Shown piece after piece: positions 55,336 through 63,555 of a stretch of DNA of 64,000 bases. The notes beneath the pieces were generated by a model, which saw only the letters and a program-made list of their open reading frames with translations, was not told the origin of the DNA and searched no databases. The stretch is taken from contig NZ_CP085990.1 of NCBI RefSeq assembly GCF_020736705.1, positions 1,426,001 through 1,490,000 on the forward strand, read 5' to 3'. Source of the DNA: Psychrobacter sanguinis. GTDB taxonomy: Bacteria > Pseudomonadota > Gammaproteobacteria > Pseudomonadales > Moraxellaceae. The position numbers and the translations under genes are program-made. Within the stretch, counting starts at the first letter, position 1, and each line of letters begins with the position of its first letter.

Positions 55336-56355
55336 ATGAAACCAAATAAGCCTCCCCGTATTGCCATCTTGCTCGTCAACCTGGGTACCCCAGATGAGCC
55401 GACAGCGCCAGCAGTACGACGCTACCTTAAGCAGTTTTTATCTGACCCTAGGGTGATCGAGATACCTCAATTTTTATGGGCGATTATTTTAAATTTATTT
55501 GTGTTACCCAGTCGCCCGAAGCGGGTAGCAGCAGCTTATGCCAGTGTTTGGAAGGGAGATTCTCCCATTCGCAGGATACTAGCGCAACAAGTTGAAAAAT
55601 TACAGAGTCGTTTAGACGGCAGTTTGGCGCCTTTTGAGGTGTCTGTGCATTCGGCAATGACTTATGGCAATCCAGGGTTGCCTGATGTGATGGATAGCCT
55701 GCGTAGTGAAGGCGTAGACCACTTTGTGATTCTGCCTCTGTTTCCACAATACTCGGCTACCTCGGGTGGTGCTGTCTATGATGCGGTGACCAAATGGTCG
55801 TTAAAGCAGCGCAATTTGCCTAACTTAACGATTGTTAAAGACTACTTTGCCCATCCGTTATATATCAAAGCATTGGCAGATTCAATCCGTCGATTCCAAG
55901 CGGTACATGGCAAGCCTGAAAAGTTAATGTTCAGCTTCCATGGCATTCCGCAACCCTATGCCGACAAAGGTGATCCTTATCCCAAACGCTGTAAATGTAC
56001 TGCTGCTCAGGTAGCTCAGGAATTGGGATTGACAGAGGATGAATGGATTATTAGTTTCCAATCTCGATTTGGCAAACAAGAGTGGGTCAAGCCTTATACT
56101 GATGTGACATTAGAGGAATGGGGTAAAGCCGGCGTCCGTTCAGTGCAGGTGGTGAGTCCTGCTTTTTCCGCCGACTGTTTAGAGACTTTAGAAGAGTTGG
56201 CAATGGAAAATCGTGATAACTTTATCAATGCAGGCGGAAAAGAGTACCACTATATTCCAGCTTTAAATGATGATGAAGCGCACATAGACTTGATGGAAGC
56301 TTTGGCCAAGCCATTAGCAGCGGGATGGGCAGCTACTCTTGAAGGGTGGGCTTAA
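55336..56355 (+). CDS. hemH: Ferrochelatase
   Basis: A 339-residue ferrochelatase inserting Fe2+ into protoporphyrin IX to make heme. Landmarks: [53 protein letters not shown], the metal-site histidine in [18 protein letters not shown], and the Glu in [20 protein letters not shown] Cys pair in KRCKCTA resembles the cysteines that in some bacterial enzymes bind a [2Fe-2S] cluster, but the pattern here is not the full one. Followed by a strong terminator. Confidence 0.96.
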   Translation: MKPNKPPRIAILLVNLGTPDEPTAPAVRRYLKQFLSDPRVIEIPQFLWAIILNLFVLPSRPKRVAAAYASVWKGDSPIRRILAQQVEKLQSRLDGSLAPFEVSVHSAMTYGNPGLPDVMDSLRSEGVDHFVILPLFPQYSATSGGAVYDAVTKWSLKQRNLPNLTIVKDYFAHPLYIKALADSIRRFQAVHGKPEKLMFSFHGIPQPYADKGDPYPKRCKCTAAQVAQELGLTEDEWIISFQSRFGKQEWVKPYTDVTLEEWGKAGVRSVQVVSPAFSADCLETLEELAMENRDNFINAGGKEYHYIPALNDDEAHIDLMEALAKPLAAGWAATLEGWA

Positions 56356-56396
56356 TATCACTATGATTTATTAGATAGCTAAAACAAAAAATGAAA

Positions 56397-56434
56397 TAAA
56401 AAACACCCCTACTTTAAATAGGGGTGTTTTTTAT
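56397..56434 (+). terminator. hemH terminator
   Basis: AAACACCCCTA pairs with TAGGGGTGTTT around a short TTTAAA-type loop, followed by a T-run. Bidirectional in form. Confidence 0.88.
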
Positions 56435-56444
56435 TTAACAATTT

Positions 56445-56487
56445 AAACAGATACTTATTAAACAGATACTTATTAAACAGATACTTA
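56445..56487. repeat. 15-bp tandem repeat, nearly 3 copies
   Basis: AAACAGATACTTATT occurs twice exactly, then a 13-base partial copy, immediately after the hemH terminator and before the small acidic gene. Confidence 0.85.
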
Positions 56488-56523
56488 GATTAAGGTGCAA
56501 ACCGTTATCCGCATCTAATTATC

Positions 56524-56736
56524 TTATTCGTCATCATGACTGTGAGCAACGGCATCATCATCCGCTATATCACGGATGTCGGGATAGTGAGAACCTTGTA
56601 TCGCCTCTTCCACTAACACTTCATCGATACGAGCTTCATCAATATTTTGATGATGCATTTCAGTCAATCCTTGCTCAGCTGCCATACCGTCTAAATCACT
56701 GTCTGTATCAACTTCATTACCACTCGGGTTTTTCAT
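56524..56736 (-). CDS. Small acidic protein of unknown function
   Basis: A 70-residue, strongly acidic protein rich in Asp, Glu and His, starting MKNPSGNEVDTDSDLDGMAA and ending in DIADDDAVAHSHDDE. A strong ribosome site (AAAAGGAG) 7 nt before the ATG supports its expression. No membrane or signal segment. The His/Asp/Glu-rich C-terminus could bind metal, and the neighbours are ferritin and ferrochelatase, but this is only suggestive. It is co-directional with the ferritin gene 196 nt upstream. Confidence 0.65.
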   Translation of the reverse strand: MKNPSGNEVDTDSDLDGMAAEQGLTEMHHQNIDEARIDEVLVEEAIQGSHYPDIRDIADDDAVAHSHDDE

Positions 56737-56932
56737 ACTGTACTCCTTTTATCCTACTATAAGTTTCAGTAATGAGCAGTAAGCTCAACACTGAGCGGAA
56801 CTTAGAGTCCAAATCAAGACATGATTTAGACTCAATTTAACGGGTTCAACTCAAATAAGTTAGGAATTAATAAGTTAGAAATTAATTAAAAACTCATTCT
56901 AATCAGCACCGCACTGCTACGAACCGCTTATC

Positions 56933-57475
56933 TTATAGAGTCTGATCGCGAGGTAATTCAGCTTCTTGCGAAGCATTTGCCATATCACGGTCTAAAGAAT
57001 AGAAGTTTGCATTATTGTCTTTGGTTTCTGAAGCCAAAGCGTATTTATCACGAAGTCCATCGATTAACGCTTCTTCTTCAATTTGCTCTTTCACGAACCA
57101 TTGTAAGAAGTTAAAAGTTGGCCAGTCTCTCTCTTCTAGCGCTTTGTCTACTAATTCATAGATTTTTTTAGAGTTATCAAGCTCGTGTTGCCACACATCT
57201 TCAATACAAGATTCTAAATCTACAGGATAGTCACGTGGGGCAGGGATGGCACCAATTTTGGCTTCACCACCGCGAGTTTGAATATATTCTAAAAATTTAA
57301 ACATGTGTTGACGTTCTTCTTCTGAATGCTTATAGAAGAACTCTGCAATGCCTGAATAATTGTTTGAATCAGCCCAAACACCTAAAGATAAATAGGCCTG
57401 CGCTTGGGCAGCTTCATTATTCATTTGATCATTTAAGGCCTGTTCCATACTGTCAGAAATACGTTTGTCGCTCAT
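56933..57475 (-). CDS. ftnA: Non-heme ferritin
   Basis: A 180-residue four-helix ferritin storing iron as ferric oxide inside a 24-mer. Ferroxidase-site residues are in place: Glu21 in NNEAAQAQAYLSLG, Glu54 and His57 in SEEERQHM, Glu in LESCIEDVWQHEL and in KEQIEEEALIDGL. Length as expected. The C-terminal ~20 residues form an acidic tail. AAGGAT precedes the ATG. A hydrophobic heme-binding Met as in bacterioferritin is absent, so this is FtnA rather than Bfr. Confidence 0.93.
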   Translation of the reverse strand: MSDKRISDSMEQALNDQMNNEAAQAQAYLSLGVWADSNNYSGIAEFFYKHSEEERQHMFKFLEYIQTRGGEAKIGAIPAPRDYPVDLESCIEDVWQHELDNSKKIYELVDKALEERDWPTFNFLQWFVKEQIEEEALIDGLRDKYALASETKDNNANFYSLDRDMANASQEAELPRDQTL

Positions 57476-58058
57476 TTTTTATCCTTTATGTTTTCTATTT
57501 ATAAAAAGTTTAGTTATAAAAGTTAGTTAATAGTTATTGGTATTACTCAATGGTACTGTCTTTAAAAACTTCCGACCTAATAATTAGGAACTATCTATTA
57601 GGGTAAATAGTTAAGTTAAACAGCAAAAATCCATTGTTTTATTAAAATTTTATGGGGTACATATTTATTATAAGAGTAGCGACAGATTTTATTAGTAAGG
57701 CTAAGTTATGAGTTGTTCGTGTTCTGTGAGAGAGGTAAAAAGTTGTAACTTTTAAGCACAGTTGGCTACTTCAAAAAGTGATTTTAAAAAGTCGGCATTC
57801 AAAGCCAGTTTTCGAGGCTAATTTTAAATAGAAACTAGTTTTTCAATATAAAAAACAAAAAAGGTTTTAAAACTATAAAACTTTAAAGCTGAAAAAATCG
57901 ATGAGCTTTAACAATTAATTTAGGCCTTAATTACCTAAAAGGAACAAATAGTCACCTACAGCTAAAGCCTAATTTGTTATGTTGACCTGTTATATTCATT
58001 TATCAAACAAAAAACACATAATTAATAACAATATTATAGAAAACAGGAAGATATAGAC
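57476..58058. other. Divergent spacer between ferritin and the SDR gene
   Basis: 580 nt, very AT-rich, with AAAAAGTGATTTTAAAAAGTCGG-like repeats near 57770-57795. No coding frame or RNA family is seen. It should contain the ferritin promoter; I could not pick out a convincing Fur box. Confidence 0.4.
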
Positions 58059-58832
58059 ATGAATCCTAGCGAATTATTTGATTTGACAGATAAGATAGCC
58101 ATAGTGACCGGTGGTGCAAATGGTATTGGTAAAGCTACGGCGTTAATGCTTGCAAAACATGGTGCCAATATCGTTATTGCCGATTTAAAACTAGAAGATG
58201 CTGAAATAGCCGCTAAAGAAGTCGAGGCATTAGGGGTTAAGGCATTGGCTGTTGAATGTAATGTACTAAAAGATGAGCATTTGGTAAATTTAACCGAGCA
58301 GACGGTAAAAGAATTTGGGGCTATCCATATCTTAATCAATAATGCAGGCGGTGGTGGCGGTGGTCGTGAAAATCCATTTAAAGCAGACGTTTCTGATATC
58401 AAACGTGATTTTGAACTGAATGTGTTTAGTGGTTGGCGTCTGTGTCAGTTGGTGGTACCACACATGAAAAAAGCAGGCTACGGTTCAATCGTATTTACTA
58501 CTTCAATGTCGAGCATCAATAAGAGCCCAAATATGAGTGGTTATGGCGGCTCAAAAGCGGCAGTGAACCATATGGTGGCAAACTTAGCCCATGACTTCGG
58601 ACCAGAGGTACGTATCAATGCGGTGGGACCAGGCGCTACTAAGACCGCTGCTTTAAAGAGTGTTCTGACACCAGAAATTGAAAAAACCATGTTGCAGCAT
58701 ACGCCTATCAAACGTCTGGGTACGGCTGAAGATATAGCGGGTGCCATGTTATATTTTGCCTCGCCTATCTCTGAATGGGTAAGTGGTCAAACCTTATTCG
58801 TAAATGGCGGCGGTGTACAGACTTTAGAGTAA
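58059..58832 (+). CDS. Short-chain dehydrogenase (7-alpha-hydroxysteroid dehydrogenase-like)
   Basis: A 257-residue NAD(P)-dependent oxidoreductase. The nucleotide loop is VTGGANGIGKA, the NNAG motif is NNAGGGGGGREN, and the active-site Tyr162 and Lys166 are in GYGGSKAAVNH, with Ser upstream (TTSMSSINKS). The Gly-rich insert after NNAG and the overall similarity recall HdhA. The substrate is unknown; family members act on hydroxysteroids, sugars or alcohols. AGGAAG lies upstream of the ATG. Single gene. Confidence 0.87.
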   Translation: MNPSELFDLTDKIAIVTGGANGIGKATALMLAKHGANIVIADLKLEDAEIAAKEVEALGVKALAVECNVLKDEHLVNLTEQTVKEFGAIHILINNAGGGGGGRENPFKADVSDIKRDFELNVFSGWRLCQLVVPHMKKAGYGSIVFTTSMSSINKSPNMSGYGGSKAAVNHMVANLAHDFGPEVRINAVGPGATKTAALKSVLTPEIEKTMLQHTPIKRLGTAEDIAGAMLYFASPISEWVSGQTLFVNGGGVQTLE

Positions 58833-58920
58833 CTCTTAGATTAGGAGTGGCTATTAGCTATTAGCTTAAGAACATTTATTAGCATGTTCACTTTAGCATT
58901 ATCTTAGCCCCATTAAATTA

Positions 58921-58968
58921 GACCCATCAAATGTTCGATTATTAAAAAAATCAGGCGTTTGATGGGTC
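58921..58968. promoter_or_regulatory. Long inverted repeat between the SDR and amidohydrolase genes
   Basis: GACCCATCAAA (58921-58931) and TTTGATGGGTC (58958-58968) are perfectly complementary, extendable to 13 bp with a wobble pair, around a 26-nt loop. No T-run follows on either strand, so it is either a weak terminator or an operator/leader structure about 50 nt before the start at 59017. Confidence 0.5.
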
Positions 58969-59016
58969 AAACAATTTATCAAACTGCGTAGAAATTAAAG
59001 GGTATCCAAAACAGTC

Positions 59017-60780
59017 ATGATCAAAAAAATTATCCCCACACTAGTTAGTCTAAGTCTTCTTGCGGGATGTAGTTCTAATACTGAAAATACGGTCAGCGTT
59101 GAACCTAAAGTTACCCAAGTGAATAAGGCCCATCTATATTACAACGGCAATATTATTCCTATGAACACCACTGAGCCTAGTACAGTGGAAGCTTTGGTTG
59201 AGCGTAAAGGTAGAATTGTTTATGTGGGGAATTTAGCAAAAGCCAAAGATCAGTTTATGGATAGTGAGCAGATAGACTTGGAGGGGAGAACACTGCTACC
59301 AGGCTTTATAGATGCGCATAGTCATTTTGGCATGGTGTCTAATACCATGGGGCAAGTCGACTTAAACCCGCCACCTGTGGGTAATATCTCTAGCATCGAT
59401 CAGATGCTTTCCGCTTTAAAAAACTATAAGGCTGAAAACAATATCGCTGATGGAGAGTGGATATACGGATGGGGGTATGATGAAAGCCAGTTGTCGGATA
59501 AGCGTCATCCCAATAAGAGGGAGCTGGACAAAGCATTGCCCAATAATCCAGTATACATTCAACACACCAGCGGTCATATGGGCGTTGCTAACTCATTAGC
59601 GCTTGAGAAAATGAAAGTCTCTGCGGCTACCAAAAATCCAGAAGGCGGAATGATTGGTCGATTGCCGAATTCAAATGAGCCCAATGGACTAGTGCAAGAA
59701 ACAGCGATGTATCCTTTTGTCGGTCATATGCTCCAAGTGCTGAACAGCAAACAAGCCGAATTTTTTGATCAAACCCAAGATGTCTACGCTCAAAAGGGAA
59801 TCACCACTGCTCAAGATGGGATGACAGATAGAGAGGCCATTCGCTTTTTCCAGTCCCAAGCGGATCAGGGAAAATTAAAAATTGATTTGGTATCGCTGGC
59901 AGGCTTTAGTGAGCTTGAAAGTAACTTAAAAGATCTAGACCTCACCTTTAAAACCTATAACAATGGTTTTAAGGTGCAAGGTACGAAGATTATTGCGGAT
60001 GGTTCACCGCAAGGTAAGACTGCTTATTTTACTCAACCTTATTTGACTAAGGTGGAAGGCTGTGAAAAGGACTGTACCGGTTTACCTAGCTTATCCCAAG
60101 ATACCCTTAATGATTTATTCAAATTGGCGTATCAAGCAGACAATCAGTTATTTATTCATGCCAATGGCGATGCCAGCATTGATATGGTTATCAAGGCTCA
60201 TGAATACGCCTCAAAAGCATTAAATCAGGCCTTGGATAAAGACCGTCGAACTGTGGTGATACATTCGCAATTTGTGAGACCTGATCAGCTTGAAACCTTT
60301 AAGAAATACAATATAGAGCCTTCTTTCTTTACCAATCATGCCTACTTCTGGGGCGATGTGCATCTTGAAAATTTGGGTAAGAAAAGAGCAGGTTTCTTAA
60401 GTCCTATAGCGAGTGCAGATAAACTAGGACTTAAATACACCAATCACTCAGATGCAACGGTAACCCCAATTGATCCTTTATTCACCATGTGGACTGCGGT
60501 AAATAGACTTTCTAGAAGTGGAAAGGTCATAGGCTCTGAAGAGAAAACCAGTCCTTATCAAGCTTTAAAATCAGTGACTAGCCATGCCGCTTACCAACTA
60601 TTTGAAGAGGACAAGAAAGGCACACTTGAGGTAGGTAAGATCGCTGATTTTGTGATACTTGATAGAAATCCGCTCACAATAAAACCGATGCAAATTAGAG
60701 ATATTAAAGTGGTACAGACCATTAAAAATGGCAAACCTGTTTATGATGCGACACAAGAAGTTGCTGAGACAGCTAAATAG
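59017..60780 (+). CDS. Amidohydrolase-family lipoprotein (YtcJ-like)
   Basis: A 587-residue metal-dependent hydrolase of the COG1574/Amidohydro_3 type. Signal peptide with lipobox LAGC (Cys18), so it is membrane-anchored on the periplasmic side. The first metal motif is GFIDAHSHFGM. Others: QHTSGHMGVANS, IIADGSPQGKTAYF, LFIHANGDASIDMVI (conserved His), and YTNHSDATVTPIDPL with SHAAYQLFEEDKKGTLEVGKIADFVILDRNP at the C-terminus. The substrate cannot be predicted. A lipoprotein amidohydrolase is less usual than the cytoplasmic form. Confidence 0.85.
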   Translation: MIKKIIPTLVSLSLLAGCSSNTENTVSVEPKVTQVNKAHLYYNGNIIPMNTTEPSTVEALVERKGRIVYVGNLAKAKDQFMDSEQIDLEGRTLLPGFIDAHSHFGMVSNTMGQVDLNPPPVGNISSIDQMLSALKNYKAENNIADGEWIYGWGYDESQLSDKRHPNKRELDKALPNNPVYIQHTSGHMGVANSLALEKMKVSAATKNPEGGMIGRLPNSNEPNGLVQETAMYPFVGHMLQVLNSKQAEFFDQTQDVYAQKGITTAQDGMTDREAIRFFQSQADQGKLKIDLVSLAGFSELESNLKDLDLTFKTYNNGFKVQGTKIIADGSPQGKTAYFTQPYLTKVEGCEKDCTGLPSLSQDTLNDLFKLAYQADNQLFIHANGDASIDMVIKAHEYASKALNQALDKDRRTVVIHSQFVRPDQLETFKKYNIEPSFFTNHAYFWGDVHLENLGKKRAGFLSPIASADKLGLKYTNHSDATVTPIDPLFTMWTAVNRLSRSGKVIGSEEKTSPYQALKSVTSHAAYQLFEEDKKGTLEVGKIADFVILDRNPLTIKPMQIRDIKVVQTIKNGKPVYDATQEVAETAK

Positions 60781-60821
60781 CATGTACGACTAAAATGCCA
60801 TTTGTTAAACATTATCTCAAA

Positions 60822-60849
60822 ATCCCAGTCTTCCGGACTGGGCTTTTTG
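60822..60849 (+). terminator. Terminator after the amidohydrolase gene
   Basis: CCCAGTC (60824-60830) pairs with GACTGGG (60836-60842) around a TTCCG loop, followed by CTTTTTG. Confidence 0.85.
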
Positions 60850-61014
60850 TTGTCATTATCGTATTGGATATGATATGAAGTGAAGCATTAAGTGACAATA
60901 AAGTTTGCGCTTACTGATTAAATATTCTAATCTAGCTATTAAGTTCAGTGTTTCAGGAAGAAACCTATAAAGTCAGTTGTGTTTAAATCACGACACTAAC
61001 GCAAGGAGCGTCTG

Positions 61015-62268
61015 ATGACTCATAACTTGAATCCGCCTCAACAAAATCTTATCAACCACGTAGCGCAACAGAGTGAGTGGCAAGATCCCAAACGTAAGCT
61101 GTGGCTGTTGAGTCCGCTTGCGCCCGTTATTGGTTGGGCAATGTATCTAGGAGTCAAAGATCAACAAGGCTTTGATGCCAAAAATACCGCCATTGCTTGG
61201 TCTGGAAGTATTTTTACCTATGGCTTTATTCCATTAACCGATTATATAATGGGTTTAGACAAAAGTAACTTATCTGAACACGCCTACCAGGTATTAGAGC
61301 ATGATGGCTATTATCAAAAAATTGCCCATGCTTTTATTCCACTTAATTACATTGCCTTATTCATTGCCGCACACCAGTTCACGCACCGTCAGCTACCGTG
61401 GTATAACAAGCTCGGTGTGGCCATTACCACCGGTATTGGCAGTGGCATCGCCATTAACACAGCGCATGAGTTGGGTCATAAATCAGATAAGTTGAACCGT
61501 ACTTTGGCCCGAATCAGCTTAGCGCCTTCGGCCTATGGTCATTTTGCTATCGAACATAATTTTGGTCATCACCGCTGGGTGGCAACCCCACAAGATCCAG
61601 CAAGTAGCCGTTATAACGAAAGCTTTTGGCAGTTTTTACCGCGCACCGTAATTGGTGGATTACGCTCTGCAATTAACATTGAAAAACGTCGTCTTGAACG
61701 TAAAAACAAAAGCTTTTGGTCTAAGGACAATGAACTATTACAAGGATGGGCTATTACCGCCATACTGTATGGCACGCTTTGTAAGTTGTATGGCAAGAAA
61801 GTGATTCCGTTTATTGTGATTCAAGCCGCATATGGCTTTAGTTTGTTAGAATCGGTCAATTATCTTGAGCATTATGGTCTGCTGCGTCAAAAAGACAGTA
61901 AAGGTAATTTTGTCCGTACTGAGCCTGCGCATAGCTGGAACAGCAATAACATTGTGACCAACTTATTCTTATACCAGTTACAGCGCCACTCAGATCATCA
62001 TGCTCATCCGAGTCGAGTATATCAAGCCTTGCGTCATTTTGACGAGTCCCCGCAATTACCCAGTGGCTACGCCAGTATGATTATACCGGCATATATTCCA
62101 CCATTATGGTTTGCCATCATGAATAAACGGGTGGTCGAGCATTATCAAGGTGATATGAGCAAAATTAATCTGCATGACAAGCCGCTCAGTCCTCACATGC
62201 AGCAAGCGACTGATTTAGTAAGTAAAGGGCTCGAATGGGTGGATCGTTTTAAATCGAAAATAGCGTAA
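61015..62268 (+). CDS. alkB: Alkane 1-monooxygenase
   Basis: A 417-residue integral-membrane non-heme diiron hydroxylase that oxidises the terminal methyl of n-alkanes using O2 and electrons from rubredoxin. The three histidine boxes are complete: NTAHELGHK, IEHNFGHHRWVATPQDP, and LQRHSDHHAHPSRVYQAL; the extra conserved motif NYLEHYGLLRQ is also present. About six hydrophobic helices. AAGGAGC precedes the ATG. The nearest electron donor visible is the rubredoxin-reductase fusion at 50252, not adjacent; no alkane-responsive regulator is next to the gene. Confidence 0.95.
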   Translation: MTHNLNPPQQNLINHVAQQSEWQDPKRKLWLLSPLAPVIGWAMYLGVKDQQGFDAKNTAIAWSGSIFTYGFIPLTDYIMGLDKSNLSEHAYQVLEHDGYYQKIAHAFIPLNYIALFIAAHQFTHRQLPWYNKLGVAITTGIGSGIAINTAHELGHKSDKLNRTLARISLAPSAYGHFAIEHNFGHHRWVATPQDPASSRYNESFWQFLPRTVIGGLRSAINIEKRRLERKNKSFWSKDNELLQGWAITAILYGTLCKLYGKKVIPFIVIQAAYGFSLLESVNYLEHYGLLRQKDSKGNFVRTEPAHSWNSNNIVTNLFLYQLQRHSDHHAHPSRVYQALRHFDESPQLPSGYASMIIPAYIPPLWFAIMNKRVVEHYQGDMSKINLHDKPLSPHMQQATDLVSKGLEWVDRFKSKIA

Positions 62269-62315
62269 TTGGTTCAGTTTTATATTATCTGCCCTGTACT
62301 CTATATAGCGATCGA

Positions 62316-63467
62316 TTAGAACAACGCTTCTAAACGCAATAATCCAGACAAAAAGTGACTCTTGTCTTCTTCTTTGTCATCAAAGTAGTTCAGCTCAGTC
62401 TGTAAATACAACCAATCCCGCCAAAAAGGCTGACGGTAGCTTATGGTAGGGCCATAGCTGTTTAATTTAGGTTCGCTATTTTCAAAATTACCGAAGGCTG
62501 ACAGTCCATAAGACAACTGTTTTTCTTTTTCAAAGAAGTGAATTTGGCGCAGCTCATTGCTCCAGTCTGTGTCTTCCTTATCCCCTTCATGGCGATAGCG
62601 AATATTGACGTTATTGTTAAGATAGCTATTGTGATCCAATGCATACTGAAAGTTCACCTCACCTTTTAAGGCATGCTCACTGTCGCTACCATAGCGGTAA
62701 TAGTTATGAGTGGATATTTTCCACTTATCTTGCTCATATAAGTCCCTGTCAGCACTAAACTTAACGTACACATCGTCTCCAGAGCGAATACCTATGTCGG
62801 CATCAAAGCCGAGGGCTTCTTCTATCTTTGACCAACGCAAAGCGATTGAGGCGTTGTCATCACGGGTCTGTTTGCGGTCGTAAGTTTTCTCTTGATAGCC
62901 ATTGTTATTATTTGAATTACTGCCTTTTGACCCTTTGGTTAAGATTTTTTCTTCATCTAAATCTTCATCACCAATAATTAAGCTGAGACGTTTTTCTAAT
63001 ACCGGCAGCTTTAAACGGCCTCTAATTCTTGGTTCAACCGAGATTTGACTCCCTTCAACCGGATCATCTGCCCATCGGGTATCAAGCACAATTCGTAACT
63101 TAGCGGAGGCTGGTTTCCTAGGATCAGGCTCACCAAACCAGTCATCCATTGAATTTGCCCAGCTGCTGAGTTTCTTCTGTACCCCTTCTCGTTGACCGTC
63201 TGCCCATTGAGTCGCTTCTTGATTAAGATTCGATAGGGTAGAGGGTTCGTTGTCAGAGTTGTCTGTTTCGATAGACGAAGAGTCTTCTGTTTCTAGAGAG
63301 GCATTTTGTGTTTCAATGTCGTCTGTTTGGACGCTGTCTGTGTCAATACTATCTGTCTCAGTAGAGACAGTATTTTGACGGTCATCTTGAGCAATAGCTG
63401 CTGAGCTAAGACACAGACAGGTGACTAGGGGGAATAGAGAAGAACTAATTTTAGTGGGCTTGTTCAT
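62316..63467 (-). CDS. Outer-membrane beta-barrel-like protein of unknown function
   Basis: I do not recognise a named family. About 383 residues from the ATG at 63467 (a GTG at 63482 also opens the frame). The N-terminus is a signal peptide ending near AAIAQDD, followed by a ~60-residue low-complexity Ser/Thr/Asp/Glu stretch (TETDSIDTDSVQTDDIETQN). The second half has alternating hydrophobic strands rich in Tyr, Trp and Asn (WKISTHNYYRYGSDSE, LSYGLSAFGNF, WLYLQTELNYFDD) and ends in Phe (LRLEALF), the usual C-terminal signal of outer-membrane barrels. It is convergent with alkB, 47 nt between stops. Confidence 0.6.
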   Translation of the reverse strand: MNKPTKISSSLFPLVTCLCLSSAAIAQDDRQNTVSTETDSIDTDSVQTDDIETQNASLETEDSSSIETDNSDNEPSTLSNLNQEATQWADGQREGVQKKLSSWANSMDDWFGEPDPRKPASAKLRIVLDTRWADDPVEGSQISVEPRIRGRLKLPVLEKRLSLIIGDEDLDEEKILTKGSKGSNSNNNNGYQEKTYDRKQTRDDNASIALRWSKIEEALGFDADIGIRSGDDVYVKFSADRDLYEQDKWKISTHNYYRYGSDSEHALKGEVNFQYALDHNSYLNNNVNIRYRHEGDKEDTDWSNELRQIHFFEKEKQLSYGLSAFGNFENSEPKLNSYGPTISYRQPFWRDWLYLQTELNYFDDKEEDKSHFLSGLLRLEALF

Positions 63468-63555
63468 AGAAAAGAGATTCACAACAGTTATTAAATAGGC
63501 TTAAATAATCGAAAAGAAAGCTTACGCCATATTTATTGAAAAGAGAATACTAAGG

